This document shows positions 11,548 to 23,577 of a stretch of DNA of 64,000 nucleotides, in pieces. How positions within the stretch are numbered: the first letter of the stretch is position 1; each line of letters begins with the position of its first letter. The translations under genes were made by a program, and so were the position numbers. The notes under the pieces are model-generated. The model ran no database searches and was not told the origin of the DNA. It saw only the letters and a program-made list of their open reading frames with translations. This stretch comes from Raphanus sativus (taxonomy: Eukaryota; Streptophyta; Magnoliopsida; Brassicales; Brassicaceae), in NCBI RefSeq assembly GCF_000801105.2, contig NC_079511.1, positions 14,388,602-14,452,601 on the forward strand. The letters are read 5' to 3'.

Positions 11548-12764
11548 GGAAAAATTCCTTAAAAATACACATACTGAATTTCATTTGCTAATAAAATACA
11601 TAAACTATTTTGAATTTCCGTTTAATACACGAACTAATTTTCGTTGCAAATTAAATACACAAACTTTTGAAATTCGTAGGTTTTACACATCTTTTAAAAC
11701 GGCGTCAAACTATATGTTCAACGGAAGTGACGGCAACGTTAACATTTAATTAAACATGTGTCTTAATTTTGAAAAAAAAATTCCTTAAAAATACACAAAC
11801 TATTTTTTTTTGCTAATAAAATACACGAACTATTTTGGATTCCCGTTTAATACACGAACAATTTTTTGTTTCCCTTTAATAAACAAACTTTTGAAATTTG
11901 CAGATTTTACACATCAATGTAGACGACGTAATAGAAGTTGTTAAACTATGAAAAACATGCTCACCTTCAGCCAAAAACTTCCAAATCAATTGAGTCATAA
12001 TTTAAGTTAGTTACAATTCGAGTTTGGCACTCTAATCTGTTTCAATTTTTTTTTATTCTCCAAACTATATTCCTTTTCTCCTTCTTTGCTTTGATTTCCT
12101 TTTATATCGCTTCGAAGTGTAGTCGATCTCCATTTATGTGTTTCTGATTCTTATTATTCGATTAGACTCCAGTTATAATGATTCAATCAAGCTAATTTAC
12201 GCAATGGAAGCGTAATAGAGAATACAACTAATAATATAATCTATCGAGAGGATTTCTAGAGTTCCAAAAAAAAAAATTGAGAGGATTTCTAAGAAAATTT
12301 TCTTTCGCAGTTTAACCACATGTTTAATTAACATCGTTTTCATTTCTGTTAAATATAGTTGATGTCGTCTAAGTCATGTTAAACATAGTTGATATCGTCT
12401 AAATCGATGTGTACAATCTGTGAAATTCAAAAGTTTATGTATTTAAAAGAAAACAAAAATTAGTTAATGTATTAAACTGGGAATCCAAAATAGTTGGTGT
12501 ATTTTATTACCAAATTGAAATTAGTTCGTGTATTTTTTTATAATTGTTTTTACAATTAATCACCTGTTTAATTAAATGTTAATGTCGTCATTATTTCCGT
12601 TAAATATAGTTAACACCGTTTAAAACGATGTGTAGAACCTACGAATTTCAAAAGTTTATGTATTTAATTGGCAACAAAAATTAGTTCATGTATTAAACAG
12701 GGATCCAAAATAGTTTGTGTATTTTATTATCAAATGAAATTGTATTTTTAAGGAATTTTCCCTC
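11548..12764. mobile_element. Palindromic long-TIR element with doubled arms
   Basis: The left arm starts GGAAAAATTCCTTAAAAATA and the right arm ends with its complement. The arms are about 400 bp each. Each arm holds two tandem copies of a unit of roughly 230 bp (left copies begin near 11553 and 11787). The words AATACACGAACTA and CTTTTGAAATT recur in both. AACGGAAG flanks both ends (11540-11547 and 12765-12772), an 8-bp duplication. The centre (about 11940-12300) is unique and non-coding. The superfamily is uncertain; Mutator-like or hAT would fit the duplication length. Confidence 0.65.
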
Positions 12765-12772
12765 AACGGAAG

Positions 12773-12997
12773 TACGTTATGTTTACGTCAGGATTGTTGA
12801 TGGGTCTTAACCAGCATATTATATGGGCCTATCTTACGAGGTCTTCAGCCATATATGGGGCCTACATAACAAAGTTTCCGGCCCATCACAGTAGCAAATC
12901 AGATCCGACCGTCCCGGCGAGATAAAATAATCTGAGATCGAAGAAGAAGAAGGAGGCAAATGCTGGGAGAAAGAAAGCCAAACGGAGCAGAGTGACG
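12773..12997 (+). promoter_or_regulatory. COG6 proximal promoter and 5' leader
   Basis: The interval contains TGGGCC near 12823 and GGCCCAT near 12881. These match the plant site II element (TGGGCY), bound by TCP factors in housekeeping promoters. No clear TATA box precedes the start codon. A purine-rich leader (GAAGAAGAAGAAGGAGG) lies just upstream of the ATG. The function is inferred from motif type. Confidence 0.4.
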
Positions 12998-15969
12998 ATG
13001 TCTTCGACGGTGGGATTAGCGCCGGGACTATCTCGGAAGCTTAAGAAGGTACTCGAATGCCGTACGGATACTCCGGATCTGGTGGCCTCGCTAAACGCCT
13101 TGTCCTCATTCTACGACGAGAACACCCCTCACGCGCGGCGGAACCTCAGATCGACGATCGAGAAGCGCGCGCTCGAGATCAACAGCGAGTTCCTTAGCGC
13201 GGCCGATTCGACTCAGATCGCGCTGGATCGCGTGGAGGAGGAAGTGAACGCTTTGGCCGATTGCTGCGACAAGATCGCGGCGGCGCTGAGCAGCTCGGCG
13301 GAGACCACGAGCGATATCATAAGCACGACGGAGAGGCTGAAGCAAGAGCTTGAGGTTACTACTCAGAGGCAGGAGATCGTCAATTGCTTTCTTCGTGATT
13401 ATCAGCTTTCGAACGAAGAGGTGAGTGAGTGAGTGAGGTGTTGCGTTCATATTCTTGATTGTGATCAGATCTGAATTGTTGTTGATTGATGGCAGATTAA
13501 AGCGCTTAGGGAAGATGAATTGGATGAGAGTTTCTTCCAAGCGTTATCTCATGTTCAGGAGATTCATTCCAATTGCAAATTGCTTCTCAGGACGCATCAT
13601 CAGGTGAAACTTGTGTTTGTCTTGCGTTTCAGAGTGGGAGACCTTTGTGTTTAGTGTTTGATAATATGGAATGTGTATTATGCAGCGAGCTGGCTTGGAG
13701 TTGATGGGTGTAATGGCTATGTACCAAGAAGGAGCGTATGAGCGTCTTTGCAGGTACATTATCTGCTTCTTTCCAAAAAGTTTACTTTGTTGGTAGAATC
13801 TTGGTCATTGCTAATATGGAAGTGTTCTCTCCCTGAACTTCTCAACAGTGTTTCTTTACCGTTTGCTAGAGCTTTTAAGCCATGTCAAAGAGAAGATTTA
13901 TTATGAAGATTATTTTTTTTTTGTTGGCTGTGTGAGCTTAGAGGTTTCATAGAAATTTCAACTATAGATATATAAAGAGAGAAACCTTGATTCTTCTAGG
14001 TGGGTTCAGGCTGAGTGTAGGAAACTGGGTGATACGGACAACCCAGAGGTTGGTGACCTTTTGAGGACTGCTGTTCGATGTCTTAAAGAGAAACCTGCGC
14101 TCTTCAAATATTGTGCAGAGGAGGTTAGTCTTTCAACTTTACTGAAGGTCTAGTCTTTGTTTTATTCTTTAATGATACGGGGCATGTTCTTACAGGTAGG
14201 GAATCTGAGACACAATGCGTTATTTAGAAGGTTTATTAGCGCTCTTACACGTGGAGGACCTGGAGGAATGCCTAGACCTATTGAAGTTCATGCCCATGAC
14301 CCCTTACGATATGTTGGAGACATGCTTGGGTGGCTGCATCAGGTTTGTGGCCATATTTTCTTCTCTTATGAGTCCCTGCGTCTAATCCTCATCTGACTGA
14401 TGTTAGAATGATGGTATTTTTAGCTATAAAACTTCTGTCGTATCTCAATATAGTGTGTGAATTAACTGTCATGATCTTCGGACCAAATATCATGTTGTTG
14501 TGCTTCTTTTTTCCTAAGGTGAGTGTTGTTTTGGGTGCAGGCTTTGGCATCAGAAAGAGAACTGGTTCATGCTTTATTTGACATAGACTCAGCAGACCAC
14601 AAATCAACCGCAAAGAAGACCACCGAGAATGATTCCCTAAAGGCAGCAGAATCTGATTTTACATTTGTGCTGGATAGAATTTTCGAAGGAGTTTGCCGGC
14701 CATTTAAAGTGAGAGTCGAACAAGTGCTGCAGTCACAACCAAGTCTTATTATTTCTTATAAACTCACCAACACCTTGGAGTTCTACAGCTACACTGTGAG
14801 TTTTCTATTTAACCTCTTCTGATATACTACAAGCATTTATCGCTCTAGTGGATTTCATCATCGCGCTGTTCCCCCCACAATTGCAGATCTCAGATTTACT
14901 CGGGCGAGACACTGCTCTGTGTAATACAATTGGGATGGTTAAGGATGCTGCACAGAAAACCTTCTTCGACATTCTTAAAACCCGAGGGGAGAAGCTTCTG
15001 CGGTACCCTCCACCTGTAGCTATTGATCTATCCCCACCTCCAGCTGTCCGAGAAGGAGTTTCTCTAACTCTTGAGATAATCGAGAACTACAACAGCATGA
15101 TGGTTTCCGCTTCAGGGGAGAAACCGGCTTTTGATCCCGTCCTCTCTGCACTGCTCGACCCTATCATTAAGGTACCAAACTTAAGAGATAAATCATTGTC
15201 CATCAAAAGCCATGATTGTGCATTGAAGATGTTTTTTTGAACGTTTCTCAAACTCCACAGATGTGTGAGCAAGCGGCAGAGGCGCACAAATCGAAAATGA
15301 GCGGCCAATTAACCAGACGAAACAGAACAAGTTCCGACTCAAGCCAGTTAACATCAGTCGATGCTCTACTCTCTAGCAGCTCGGCCCCACCACAGGTATA
15401 TAATCCGTTACATTCCCTTTTTTTGTAACTCAGAAAGACTTTCTCAAGATTTCATCTCTTTGTTACAGAACAATGAAACACCTTCGAAGATATTCCTCAT
15501 CAACTGTTTATGCGCGATCCAACAACCTTTGCTAAGACACGATGTGGCGTCGCAGTACGTGACCAACATCGGATCAATGATCGAGAACCACATAAACCTC
15601 CTTGTCCAGAAAGAAGTCGACACGCTCCTCCAAAGATGCGGTCTTTCAGACAAAATGCAAATTTTCCGCTCCTCCACCACAACTGAACTTCCTTTGTCTG
15701 AACGACAGGAGACGTCACCCGCAATGCTGTCGGAATGCCTCAAGGCCTTCTTCGGCCTCGTTTTGGGAAGCGAAGGCTCTCTTCCTGAGTTCGAGCAGAT
15801 ACAAGTCCCTAAACTCAGGTCCGAAGCTTGCGTGCGGGTGGCTAAAACGTTAGCTGAAGATTATGAAGTTATATACCGAGCAGTGACGGATCAGCAAAAC
15901 GGATATCCAGATCCGAAATCCCTCGCTCGACATCCACCGGATCAGATCCGAACCATTCTCGGTATATGA
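12998..15969 (+). CDS. COG6: Conserved oligomeric Golgi complex subunit 6
   Basis: COG6 belongs to lobe B of the COG tethering complex, which captures vesicles for retrograde transport within the Golgi and supports glycosylation and cell wall traffic. Nine exons splice in frame: 12998-13420, 13496-13603, 13686-13753, 14000-14123, 14196-14342, 14541-14795, 14887-15171, 15261-15395 and 15469-15969, all with GT-AG introns. The product is 681 residues; I recall 680 for the Arabidopsis protein. It starts [20 protein letters not shown]; residues about 60-130 form the predicted coiled coil that joins the complex. Conserved stretches such as [20 protein letters not shown] and the C-terminal [12 protein letters not shown] are intact. 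An in-frame GTG two codons before the ATG is not a plausible plant start. The gene appears functional. Confidence 0.95.
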
Positions 15970-16720
15970 GTGCAAGCTTCTTCTACCCGATTTTTTTTCC
16001 TGGTTCTTTCTTGTTATCTTATGAATGAAATCAATACTTGTAAACCAGACTTTAAATGTTGTATTTTCATATAAAGTTCACACTTTATCTATTGTTTGTT
16101 ATATATAAAGGTGGGCTTGAGCTTGATTTCACTCAAGAGTATCCTATACTTTCATACCACTTGCTTGGAGAAGCTTTGATGGCTTCAGTTAAGTCTCATT
16201 CGGCATATAACGCGCGACCACAGCATTAGCATACCAGCAATTAACTCGTGTTCTCTTAAACGCCCTTCTCTGCATCTTTCACCTTCATATACTTCACATA
16301 CACGTTAATTAACCGACATAGGATCGAACAATCTGACTCAAACCCAAGCGTTATGACCCATGCTTCACTAAAAACCCAAAACAATATAGGCCCAATAATA
16401 CACCACACTGATTACAAATCCACTAAATTCACGCTCAAAACAATGCAACATGCAGCTCTGGCGCGTGAGCTTCACTTCACTGTCCCATAAACTTTGGAAT
16501 TGACTTTGAAAAAATTGCTATCTGCACCAAGTATGGTGTAATAGGGTGAAAAACATCTCAAATATAAAATATATTAATACCACATGTATGAAGTAAATTA
16601 TTATATGGTAACAATTACACAATTAACTTTAGTTGATTTTACAATAGTTACTGGAGCTAATCTTTAATTTACTAAATTTAAACTTAATTTAGATTAATCA
16701 ATCCAACCCAACAACCCAAA
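15970..16720 (+). other. COG6 3' UTR and intergenic DNA
   Basis: AATGAAAT at about 16024 and ATATAAAG near 16071 are possible polyadenylation signals for COG6. Beyond 16110 I see no gene. A pentatricopeptide gene lies here in my memory of the Arabidopsis order, but none is visible. Confidence 0.4.
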
Positions 16721-16724
16721 TTTA

Positions 16725-17990
16725 TTAGCCTAACTCACATACAAAATTAGCAGATAATCGACAAAATAACTGAATTTTTTTTGTTCTTATGTTTTCTATT
16801 TAAAAATTTCTTATATTTTTTTGTCAACAATGCAACTGAAAGATTGAGGCAGAAAAGATGAAACTATGATGGTGATCATGAAGTAGAAGACAGAGAAAAA
16901 TTGAGTATTACGATATTAATAAATCTGATAATGAAGTTGATATTAATAAGATTTTTGAAAAGGATTTGAAGATGTTTAAGAATACAGGAATTATAAAGAT
17001 GATATTGTAGACGAGGATGAGATATACCATGACACTGAACACTCATCTGGTGATAAAAGAAGAACTAGCTGAAAGGATGGCAAAAGAGGGCAATTAGATG
17101 ACTTTTTAAATTTTGAGTCATCCAATATATCTTTAAGACAAGAATAAATGTAGTCATTCGACATATGGATGCTAAATACTGTGTAAGGATGGCAAAAGAG
17201 GGCAATTAGATGATAAGAATAAATGTAGTCTTTCAACATATGAACACTCATCTGATGATAAAAGAAGAACTAGCTGAGAGGATGGCAAAAGAGGGCAATT
17301 AGATGACTTTTTAAATTTTGAGTCGTTTACCTTTAAGACAAGAATAAATGTAGTCTTTCGACATACGGATGCTAAAGAAGGCAAGTAGATGACTTTTTAA
17401 ATTTTGAGTAATCCAATATATCTTTAAGACAAGAATAAATGTAGTCTAACTCACATACAAAATTAGCAGGTAGTCGACAAAATAACTGCATTTTTTTTGT
17501 TCTTATGTTTTCTTTCTAAAAATTTCTTGTATTTTTTGTCAACAGTGCAACTAAAATCACTGAATATCTTAACATTTTACCATAAAAAAACAATGCAACT
17601 GAAATATTGAGACAGAAAAGATGAAACTATGATGGTGATGATAGAATAGAAGAGAGAGAGAAATTGAGTATTAAGATATTAATAAATCTGATAATGAAGT
17701 TGATATTGATAAGATTTTTGAAAAGGATTTGAAGATGTTTAAGAATACTTGGAATTATAAAGATGATATTGTAGACGAGGAGGAGATATACCATGACACT
17801 GAGCACTCATCGGGTGATAAAAGAAGAACTAGCTGAGAGGATGGCAAAAAGGGGGCAATTAGATAACTTTTTAAATTTTGAGTAGACTTTTTACAATGAT
17901 GGAGAATTTAAGAAACAAGTCATCCAATATATCTTTAAGACAAGAATAAATGTAGTCTTTCGACATATGGATGCTAAATAAGGTGTAAAG
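16725..17990. repeat. Tandemly duplicated relic, unit about 720 bp
   Basis: The stretch starting AACTCACATACAAAATTAGC at about 16733 recurs at about 17449, followed in both by GTTCTTATGTTTTCT, AGAAAAGATGAAACTATGAT and AGACGAGGA. Between them a shorter unit with AGAACTAGCTGA, GGATGGCAAAAGAGGGCAAT and TTTTTAAATTTTGAGT is repeated at about 17061, 17190, 17268 and 17833. The plus-strand frame DDIVDEDEIYHDTEHSSGDK suggests an acidic coding relic, perhaps from a transposon, now full of stops. Confidence 0.55.
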
Positions 17991-19005
17991 GATTGTATGT
18001 GACATATGGATGTCTGTGACTATTTCTATGTAAAATGTTTTAAAAAATTATGGGTTTAAAAAAATTTTGGAGACTTATGTCAATGTAATTCTCTTCAAAA
18101 AAATTTGAGCACATGTAGCAAATGTTTTATTTAGCATGGCCCAAGATCAGTCCTGATGTGACATATATATTATTCGTAGAGTTACCAATCAAGTGGATGA
18201 TGAAAGCGTATATCAACACATATACTTACCGTTTTGCAGTATTTTGGAGACTTTGGAGCTATTTGGAACTTGGAGAAAATGATCCTAACAACGTTAAGTC
18301 GGAGTCGAGAATTTGGTCTAGTGTCAGTCGATATTCATGTTGTACGAGCAACGCGAGTAATATGATTTTCAAGAAATTGGACTTTGTTCCAGAAATTTCC
18401 AATATTTTCACAAAAATTCATGATTATTCTACCATATATTATGTTTTCTTAAGCCATATTATTTAGGCTACTTTATTTTAGTTTTGGGAAGAAATTAGAA
18501 ATCCTTTAGAGATCGATTGGAATTCATTTTCTGGTTTATTTATGATATTTATCAAAAAATGATTTGTGTTTCATTGATTATGTCTGAGTAGATTCATAGT
18601 TAGATTTGGGTTAATCTAAGGTGGATGATTAATTTATTTATTAATTAAATGCTAGGATTATCTATTGATTTCTTCTATCTTGATTGTTTTTAAAACTAGA
18701 TTTGGATTGAAAACCTGAAATCTTGATCATAGGATAATTAGTAGATACGAGAGTGTTATTAATTGCATGGAACAATTTTCTGAGTTAAATAACTATTGGC
18801 AAATAGATTTAGTTTAGATATTTAGTGAACATATCAAGCTTTTTCTTTATGCTTGTATGAACCGATTGAATTTGTAAAAGAAATTAGAATTTTAGGAATT
18901 AGACATTAATAGTTTCTGTAGGAAGAACTGATTAAAAATAAACAAAACATGTAAAAAAGTGTTTTTTTAAGTAGCCATTTGTTTACGTTTTCTCTGCTGT
19001 TTTAG
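17991..19005. other. Intergenic, nothing recognised
   Basis: A 114-codon frame at 18122-18466 has no recognisable motif and I do not support it as a gene. The remainder is AT-rich. Confidence 0.4.
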
Positions 19006-19216
19006 TGTGTAGCAGCTATGATCAGCTTATTTGGAGATCCTTCAGATAGGTGAGGGAGTCGAAGTCGTAACTAAAAACGGCCATGCCAATAATATCGTGT
19101 CAAAAGACTAAAGAGAGCAGAATGATTCCATCTCTACATCTTCCCCTGTAGATGCACAGCAGAGTCATGCTTTTGGCAAAGTCTACCAACACTAAAGCTT
19201 TGACTGTATGTACTTC

Positions 19217-19414
19217 TTAGAGTAAAATTTTACTCTGAATTTAAGTTTTACTCCCAATCCAACTTTTCTGTATCAATCAAGTGAAAATAGAAAATAAGAG
19301 AAGCATGCATTGGTTTTGATGAAAAGTTATAAAGTAGAGTAATACCTCTCTCCATTTTTCATTTATACTTTTATTTCCATCTAATTACTCTACTTTTTTT
19401 ACCGGTCACACTCT
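19217..19414. mobile_element. Probable small TIR element
   Basis: The left edge TTAGAGTAAAATTTTACTC is mirrored by a right edge that, reversed, reads CTTAGAGTGTGACCGGTAAA. The interior is AT-rich and lacks genes. Both ends are adjacent to TTA/TAA. It would lie within an intron or lost exon of the CYP97A3 pseudogene. Boundaries are uncertain. Confidence 0.35.
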
Positions 19415-20291
19415 AAGTTTTAAAGAAAAAAGAATTTATATACCCAAACCTATACAATATCTTGTATAAAAAATCATTTAAAAATAATCTATTTAATTTC
19501 AAAAGTTAGCTTCTAATTTATATTATTAAAATGTTAGAAATCATAGCCATTCATTACACGTGATCCATCTTCTACATTTATAGTTATGGATTCGGTAAAT
19601 GGAATTCATTACATGTCATCATCTTCTTCTTTTATAGTTCTAAAAATGTTTAGGCTTGCAAATTTCGAGTCTGCCGTATCTTAAATCATTCTATAGAAGT
19701 CTAGTGAAACCTGTTTTGGAAACGTCCCGTAACTGACTGCCGTCCCTCTCTTGCTTGAAACTTCCTCCGGACGTTCCCGAGCTGTCCCCGTCTCCTGTAC
19801 GTGAGACTGCAACTAGTTCACGTACCCGTGGAACCTCCAGCTATAAACATTATCATTAGGTCATCGCATAGCTGTTTGCTTACGAAAGAGATCCTAGGCT
19901 CCTAGCAGCCTTCACTTTCTTTTGGCTTCAGGAGACGATGTAATAATCTCTCTTGTATTTTTAGCCAATAGTTTGATCAGCTTTAATAGATCAGACTTTG
20001 TTTCAGGTGTCTAGCAAGCAGCTAGGTGGTCACTTGATGATAATGCCATTAGCTTGACATGAAAAATCTGATTTTTAGCATGGACATTTTACCTTTTAAA
20101 ATTGTGGACATGCTAACCAAAACAAACAGTTAATCTTACTCCCATTGAATATTTTATTAACTATTTGTTGGTGTTGTAGAATCCTAACGTAGTTGTCAAA
20201 CTCCAAAAAGAGGTACGGATGGAATTATCGTTTCTGCGTATATCTTACAAGAACATTCACATGATAAAGAAATAAAACTTGATTTTATGTG

Positions 20292-20300
20292 TAGGTTTAT
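20292..20300. repeat. 9-bp target-site duplication, left
   Basis: TAGGTTTAT, repeated perfectly at 22613-22621 on the other side of the Mutator-like element. Confidence 0.85.
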
Positions 20301-22612
20301 GAGTTTGTTACCTATTAGGACACATTATTCTTTATCTTTACAGTTTAAGACACAATACGCTGGTGAGACACATTCCCGATTTCTCAGAAGCGTTTTGGAC
20401 AAAAAAGCCCTTGTGTCCAACGATAACTAGTTAGACTTTAGTTTGCTTTATGTGTTAAAGGAGTTACTACGGCAGATTCATAGGAAGAAGTCTTTTGTGA
20501 GTTGTTAGATGTGGTTAGTAAATGTAGATCGTAGGGCTATGGTTATTCGATTATTTAAATAATATTTTTATCAATTTTCCCTCTACTTTTCAATGAGATA
20601 ATTTTCAAATATTAAAATATATAAATAAATAATTTTGATATAATAAACTATAACTTTTTATCTTCTATATTTCAAGATCCATTTTAGTATATTTTAACAA
20701 TTTAAAAATAAGAAAACATATCAACTCAAAAAAAACAAATTTGTAGATTAAGTGTTTATGGACAAATGAAATGTGGATATATATCTTGTGGATAAAGTAA
20801 AAATATGGACATGGATACAACAAATGTATACAAAACGTGGACATAGATAATATTGAACAAATCCAAATTTTATAAATAAAAGCTTACACTCCATATATGG
20901 AGGACTTGTTCAAGTACAACAGAGTTGTCAAACTGGTTAGAGAAGCTGCTGCATTAAAAGCTAAACAAAAGATATAATTAATAGACGCACATACATAACC
21001 CATGGGCAACAACACCAAAGTGCTAAACCATGAGATGAAGCAATGGAAATCAGAATACAGACATTCAGACAGTGAACTGGTGTCCAAACAAGCTGGAGCA
21101 ACAACTGCAAGCATCAAACGAGTGTGGAGTTTCAAGAAACACCACGTTCATACCTACCAAATCAAGACTAGAGAGCCAATACTGGTTTTTATGAAATCCT
21201 AATTTCATAGTGTATCCCTGCAACATAAGTTAAGAATACCAACATACAAAAATATAACAGTGAACACAAAAGGAGTAGATTACCAATAACAACCTCATAA
21301 AGAGATAAGAGAACTTCATACTGAAGTAAAAGAACCTCACACTGAGGTAAGAAAAAGCTAAATCTAAGCCTAAAAATCTCATAGTGATGTAACAATGGGT
21401 ACAAGAAAGCACAGAATCCTCATGTGACAAGGGACATGTGGATGTGGTTATGTAGATGTGGTAAGATGCATGGTAAAAAATCAGGATTGTGGTTTTGTAG
21501 ATGTCCAGACCCAATCACCATGTGTATATTGTTTGGTATTGTGACAAGGGACATGTGGATGTGGTTATCAGCAAAACAGGAAATGTGGATGTGGTTATCA
21601 GCAAAAAGAGAGGTGTGGATGTGGATGTGGCTGCTAGGGGCTTAGGAAGTGTGGATGTCGGGATTGCTGTTATGGTCGGTGTGGAGTTGGGGTTGGGGGT
21701 CTGGAGAGAGGTAGTACCCAGAGTCTGCGAGTATGTAAAGCCATTTTCCAGTTCCATATTTGAGTCCAACCATAAGATCTTTTTTTGGTGTCCATTTATG
21801 CTTTGGGATTCCTATTTTCACAACTTCTTTTTCTCTGTCAAAAAAAAATATTAAGCTTATCTTCTATCTTTTTAAATATTTGAAACAAATAAAAAACGTT
21901 GAATTTTTTTTACTCATAAACGCTTGAATCAGAAAGACAAAAAATTGCAACTACTTTCCATTTGAATTGAGAGTACAAAGAGAAATAAAGAAAAGGAATC
22001 TACGTGATGAAGCTCGAGCTAAGTTGTAGTAGAGATCTCTAGAATCAGATCTGTCCATGGTTAACACAATTAGATCTTCAGAAAGTTGCCGGAGTATTTT
22101 CAATACGCTCTTGATTTGAATTAAAAGCGCAAAGAGCAAGAAGGGAACATGAACGCGATCTTCGCATGGTAGCCGGAGTATTTACGAAGCAGTATTCGAG
22201 ATCTTGTGACGGAGAGCGGCGGCAATGTCTTACTGAGACGAGAGTGACGGTGGGGGAAACTGAGAAAAGCTAGCATGCATATGGTGGCTGCGACTATGAT
22301 CTTCGCACCATAATAGTTCAAAAGAACAAATGAGATCACTCACCTCGACGGACCTGTATTCAAAATCTATGTTAGTTTTGAAATCGAGATTGGAGGAGGA
22401 AAGAGAATGCATCTTAGTTAGATGAGAAATTGGGAAAGTGAAAAATAAAAATAAAACTAAAAATATCTAACTTGGTAACGAGGAATAAGTGTAACAAGAA
22501 ATGGGGTGTAAAGGTATTATGGAGAAATAACGCACAGAAAGTGTGTGACCAGCAAGATGTGTCTTTTTGTGTTATTGCAAAGACAAAAAGTGTCCTACCA
22601 TGTAATTTTTTC
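20301..22612. mobile_element. Mutator-like element (non-autonomous), 2312 bp
   Basis: The terminal inverted repeats are about 70 bp and imperfect. The left starts GAGTTTGTTACCTATTAGGA; the right, reversed, starts GAAAAAATTACATGGTAGGA. Both share GACACA-type words further in. A perfect 9-bp duplication (TAGGTTTAT) flanks the element, which is diagnostic for Mutator-like insertion. It has landed in what was an intron of the CYP97A3 pseudogene, between the LQKE exon and the GDRFPT exon. The interior holds short frames (for example 20890-21200 and 21420-21770) with no transposase motif I recognise. Near 21430-21650 GGATGTGG words repeat. Captured host sequence is possible but not shown. Confidence 0.8.
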
Positions 22613-22621
22613 TAGGTTTAT
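22613..22621. repeat. 9-bp target-site duplication, right
   Basis: Perfect copy of 20292-20300. Confidence 0.85.
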
Positions 22622-22628
22622 TCTGTTA

Positions 22629-22730
22629 GTGGAGATAGATTCCCAACAATAGAATATATGAAGAAGCTGAGAACTATACTAGTCATATGAGGTCAAATCA
22701 TATATTCATTGGTTGGGAATCTATCTCCAC
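22629..22730. repeat. Inverted repeat in the CYP97A3 pseudogene
   Basis: The 19-mer GTGGAGATAGATTCCCAAC (22629-22647) is answered by its exact complement at 22712-22730. Similarity continues for about 34 bp per arm with a few mismatches. The left arm is the expected coding text (GDRFPT); the right arm stands where the family has a different conserved stretch. Confidence 0.8.
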
Positions 22731-23577
22731 CACCAGTACTGGTCCGTCGTTCTGTAGAGAACAACATTCTTGGAGAGTATCCTATAAAAAGGTCACAGAA
22801 ACTTTCATCTGGAACTAATACGGGAGAGGATATCTTCATCTCGGTTTGGAATCTACGCAGACGAGTTCAATCCTGAGAGATGGCCTCTAGATGGACCAAA
22901 CCCAAAATGAGACAAACCAAAAAACTTCAGGTAATAAAAGCCATCTTTTGCTTACAATTTATCAGATTCATTAATTAGAGTTGATTATATCGGTAAACTT
23001 TGCTTCTCCAGTGACTTGCCGTTTGGTGGAGGACTGCGTAAATGCTTAGGCGACATGTTTGCTTCTTTTGAGGTAAAGAAACAATTGACATCAATCAAAT
23101 ACTTGTTACATATGAGAGTACCTGCTTCAGATTGTCTTATTCGAGGATTTAACTTTCAGACTGCCCCAGGAGCTCCTCCGGTATGCTACCCATTCCTATT
23201 TTCTCTCGATACATATCAATGATTTCAAAACTGAACAAAGATAAGACTTCACATGCAAACCAAACAATCATTAACTGAGGATAGTTTTCATTTGTTTTAT
23301 GGATGGACAGGTGAAAATGATTATACGAGCTACCATAGACACACCACTGAAGGATCGAGATTGACGGTAACCAAGAGAGAGAGCTTTCTTCGGCTCTGTC
23401 TGGAGTCCTCATCTTTACAGAATTAGTGAAATAAACAACTAAACATATGCTTAAAGAAGAAGTGAAAATCTTGTTTTAGAACAAATGATGTAGAACTTGA
23501 TGAAACCAGACCAATATAAAATTCTAATAGTTCTTTTTGGAACTAAATTGTTTTGATCTGCACAGTGAAAGATAATA

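Larger units (their letters stand above)
19010..23375 (+). pseudogene. Decayed CYP97A3/LUT5-type carotene hydroxylase
   Basis: CYP97A3 is the plastid P450 that hydroxylates the beta ring of alpha-carotene on the way to lutein. Scattered, collinear pieces remain. VAAMISLFG at 19012-19040 is followed by a stop. SLHFLLASGDD lies near 19905-19940 and VSSKQLGGHLMIM near 20010-20050. A piece reading NPNVVVKLQKE is at 20180-20212. GDRFPTIEYMKKL starts at 22632. PPPVLVRRSVENNILGEYPI lies near 22728-22788, then EDIFISVWNL at about 22826. The haem loop reads FGGGLRKCLGDMFASFE (23020-23070). APGAPP follows near 23164-23182, and a final exon near 23311 holds stops. The haem-binding cysteine survives, but stops, frameshifts and deletions break it, and the N-terminal half is missing. 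Two transposons lie inside it. Confidence 0.8.

Noticed and set aside
18122..18466. A 114-codon plus-strand frame
   Set aside because: No recognisable motif, no splice context, and AT-rich composition like its surroundings.
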